Source of the DNA: Shewanella metallivivens
GTDB taxonomy: Bacteria > Pseudomonadota > Gammaproteobacteria > Enterobacterales > Shewanellaceae
Assembly (NCBI RefSeq): GCF_028750675.1
Contig: NZ_JAQQPZ010000013.1
Coordinates: 639,486-703,485, forward strand
Length of the DNA stretch: 64,000 bases
Direction of reading: 5' to 3'
Shown: in pieces, positions 62,249-64,000 of the stretch
Layout of the letters: the number at the start of each line of letters is the position of its first letter
Numbering within the stretch: position 1 is the first letter of the stretch
Notes under the pieces: generated by a model
Database searches by the model: none
Told to the model about the DNA's origin: nothing
What the model saw: only the letters and a program-made list of their open reading frames with translations
Made by a program: the position numbers and the translations under genes

Positions 62249-64000
62249 TTACGCTTTTACAATCTGACAAAGTGACGCTTTGGTTTCCTGCATTTGAGTC
62301 ACAGGATCATAACCATAAGTCAATGCAGTGTTAGCCGATTCACCGATAACGTAAGGCACTGTGCCTTCTGGATAGTTATCTGCCAAACTCTCGCCGTGCA
62401 TCACACCAGCAAAGTGGTATGGCATCCAAGTGACACCTGGCTTAACGCGTGGAGTCACCATAGCTTTAATCTTAATTCGGCCACCTTCAGCACCTTCAAG
62501 CCATACTGTATCGCCATCACGCAGGCCACGGTCGGCAGCGTCTGCTGGGTTAATTTCAACAAACATTTGTTGTTGAAGCTCTGCAAGCCAAGGATTAGAG
62601 CGTGACTCTTCACCGCCACCTTCATATTCAACTAAACGACCCGAAGTCAGTGTTAGTGGATATTTAACTGAGCTGTCATGTTCTTGAATTGATTTATACA
62701 AGGTCGGTAAACGGTGAACTTGCATATCATTGTAAGTAGGATACTTAGCCACAAGATCGCGACGCGGTGTATAAAGCGGCTCACGGTGAACAGGTACTTG
62801 GTCAGGGAAGTTCCAAACAATACAACGCGCTTTAGCGTTACCATAAGGAATACAACCATGCTTCATTGCCACGCGCTGGATACCACCTGAAATATCAGTT
62901 TTCCAGTTGTGACCGTCTGCATGTTGCTTTTCTTCTGCAGTCAAATCATCCCACCAGCCAAGCTGTTTAAGCATGTCTGCGGTAAACTCTGGGTAACCGT
63001 CTTCAATTTCAGAACCAACAGAGAAACTGCCTTCAGCAAGTAAGTTTTTACCCTCGTATTCAACACCATAACGTGCACGGAAGTTACCACCGCCCTGTAA
63101 TACATGTTTATTTGTGTTGTACAAAATTTGAGTGCCAGGGTGTTTCTGCTCTGGTGTGCCCCAACATGGCCAAGGTAGACCATAGGTTTCACCTTTCACT
63201 TCGCCGCCAAGCGCTTCTAGAGTCTTATTGCTAAACAAGCCCCAGTTTTGAGTATGCTGCTTAAGACGCTCTGGGCTTTGGCCTGACATACCAATAGTCC
63301 ACATACCGCGGTTAATTTCGCGAGTAATGTCTTCAATCACTAACAGATCGTTAGCATCTTTGGCGATACGCTTAGTGTATTCTTTATCGATGCCCAGCTT
63401 TTGCGATAAGCGGTACATGATTTCAAGGTCTGTTTTCGACTCAAATAATGGCTCGATAACTTTTTCACGCCATTGCTGACTACGGCCTGAGTTTGACACA
63501 GAACCTTCCGTTTCAAACTGAGTCGCGGCAGGTAACAAGTACACACCATCTTGGCGACGATGCATTACCCCCGCCATGGTTGGGAATGGATCCACAACAA
63601 CGACGGTTTCCATTTTGTCTAGTGCATCACGTACATCAGACTGACGAGTTTCAGTGTTAACTGACTGACCCCAGAAGAATCCCATACGAACACGGTCTTT
63701 TTGAGCAAGTTTTTCTGGCGTTTCTAACACACCATCGTGCCAGCGAGAACATGGAATACCAGGCGTATTCATAGGCACACGGCCTAAGTATTCATTTTGG
63801 TCAAAACGTGATTTAACCCAATCTAAATCTAAACTCCAAACGTTGCTCCAATGTTCCCAAGCACCTGAAGTTAAACCGTAATAACCTGGTAAGGTATCAA
63901 ATAACAGACCTAAGTCTGTTGCACCTTGCACGTTATCGTGACCACGGAAGATGTTAGTACCGCCGCCTTGAATACCCATGTTGCCTAGTGCAAGCTGTAA
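62249..64000 (-). CDS. fdhA: formate dehydrogenase catalytic subunit, C-terminal part
   Basis: The gene runs off the window end; 583 residues plus the stop are visible. They contain the molybdopterin-binding C-terminal domain (PLTLTSGRLVEYEGGGEESRSNPWLAELQ and VEINPADAADRGLRDGDTVWLEG) and the GNMGIQGGGTN segment of the catalytic domain, which begins in the last 21 bases. The Moco-ligating Sec or Cys residue, the 4Fe-4S site and any Tat signal lie beyond position 64000. It oxidises formate to CO2 in the periplasm, with electrons to FdhB. Confidence 0.94.
   Translation of the reverse strand, partial: LQLALGNMGIQGGGTNIFRGHDNVQGATDLGLLFDTLPGYYGLTSGAWEHWSNVWSLDLDWVKSRFDQNEYLGRVPMNTPGIPCSRWHDGVLETPEKLAQKDRVRMGFFWGQSVNTETRQSDVRDALDKMETVVVVDPFPTMAGVMHRRQDGVYLLPAATQFETEGSVSNSGRSQQWREKVIEPLFESKTDLEIMYRLSQKLGIDKEYTKRIAKDANDLLVIEDITREINRGMWTIGMSGQSPERLKQHTQNWGLFSNKTLEALGGEVKGETYGLPWPCWGTPEQKHPGTQILYNTNKHVLQGGGNFRARYGVEYEGKNLLAEGSFSVGSEIEDGYPEFTADMLKQLGWWDDLTAEEKQHADGHNWKTDISGGIQRVAMKHGCIPYGNAKARCIVWNFPDQVPVHREPLYTPRRDLVAKYPTYNDMQVHRLPTLYKSIQEHDSSVKYPLTLTSGRLVEYEGGGEESRSNPWLAELQQQMFVEINPADAADRGLRDGDTVWLEGAEGGRIKIKAMVTPRVKPGVTWMPYHFAGVMHGESLADNYPEGTVPYVIGESANTALTYGYDPVTQMQETKASLCQIVKA

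Noticed and set aside
1-64000. CRISPR array, prophage, insertion sequence, integron or tRNA
   Set aside because: No repeat-spacer pattern, transposase, integrase, phage gene or cloverleaf was found by reading. Most genes are core Shewanella-type genes.

Overview
The window is a chromosomal segment of a marine gammaproteobacterium, most probably a Shewanella with an AT-leaning genome. The evidence is the gene order and protein relatedness. murI and trmA sit beside ribosomal RNA promoters, and fabR beside a delta-9 desaturase. A complete gspCDEFGHIJKLMN set lies between yrfG and hslR-hslO-pckA, a moaACDE-modABC run follows, and an FdhABC-type formate dehydrogenase closes the window. Almost all of it is core genome. 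I see no insertion sequence, integrase, prophage, CRISPR array or tRNA gene.

Left part (1-13.5 kb). Two tandem leftward promoters with rRNA-operon character read out of the window start. They are followed by a membrane-anchored RRM protein, murI and trmA. Next is a lipid block: FabR, its palindromic operator, a fatty acid desaturase, and a TetR regulator overlapping a fused MFS-acyltransferase gene. Then come selD-selU for selenium use, an unknown lipoprotein, cysQ, nudE and yrfG.

Middle part (13.5-45 kb). A tightly overlapping type II secretion operon (gspC to gspN) is followed by the heat-shock pair hslR-hslO, pckA and a secreted M14 peptidase. A molybdenum cofactor theme starts with moeA-moeB. 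It continues, after a diguanylate cyclase, a pseudouridine synthase and a PepSY-associated two-component system, with the seven-gene run moaA-C-D-E-modA-B-C. That run is headed by a clear Moco riboswitch and a strong promoter, with a CRP-like site upstream. ETF:ubiquinone oxidoreductase is divergent from it.

Right part (45-64 kb). This holds a chemoreceptor with a likely sigma-28 promoter, small membrane proteins, a YiiM-type MOSC protein, a PfkB kinase, a HemN-like radical SAM protein, yqfB, the divergent yqhC/yqhD pair and emrE. A poorly characterised patch follows at 54.5-58.6 kb: a TPR transmembrane protein with an unnamed C-terminal domain and two exported unknowns, one with an exact cysteine-module duplication. 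rhtA, a GNAT protein and a DUF2306 protein come next. The formate dehydrogenase genes fdhC, fdhB and fdhA (truncated at the window end) finish the window.

The genes connect around anaerobic respiration. ModABC imports molybdate, MoaACDE and MoeAB make and load the cofactor, and formate dehydrogenase uses it. Several database-style longest-ORF starts are moved inward here where a Shine-Dalgarno sequence, a promoter or family length decides the start. One small gene (YqaE family, 57 aa) was found by hand translation.
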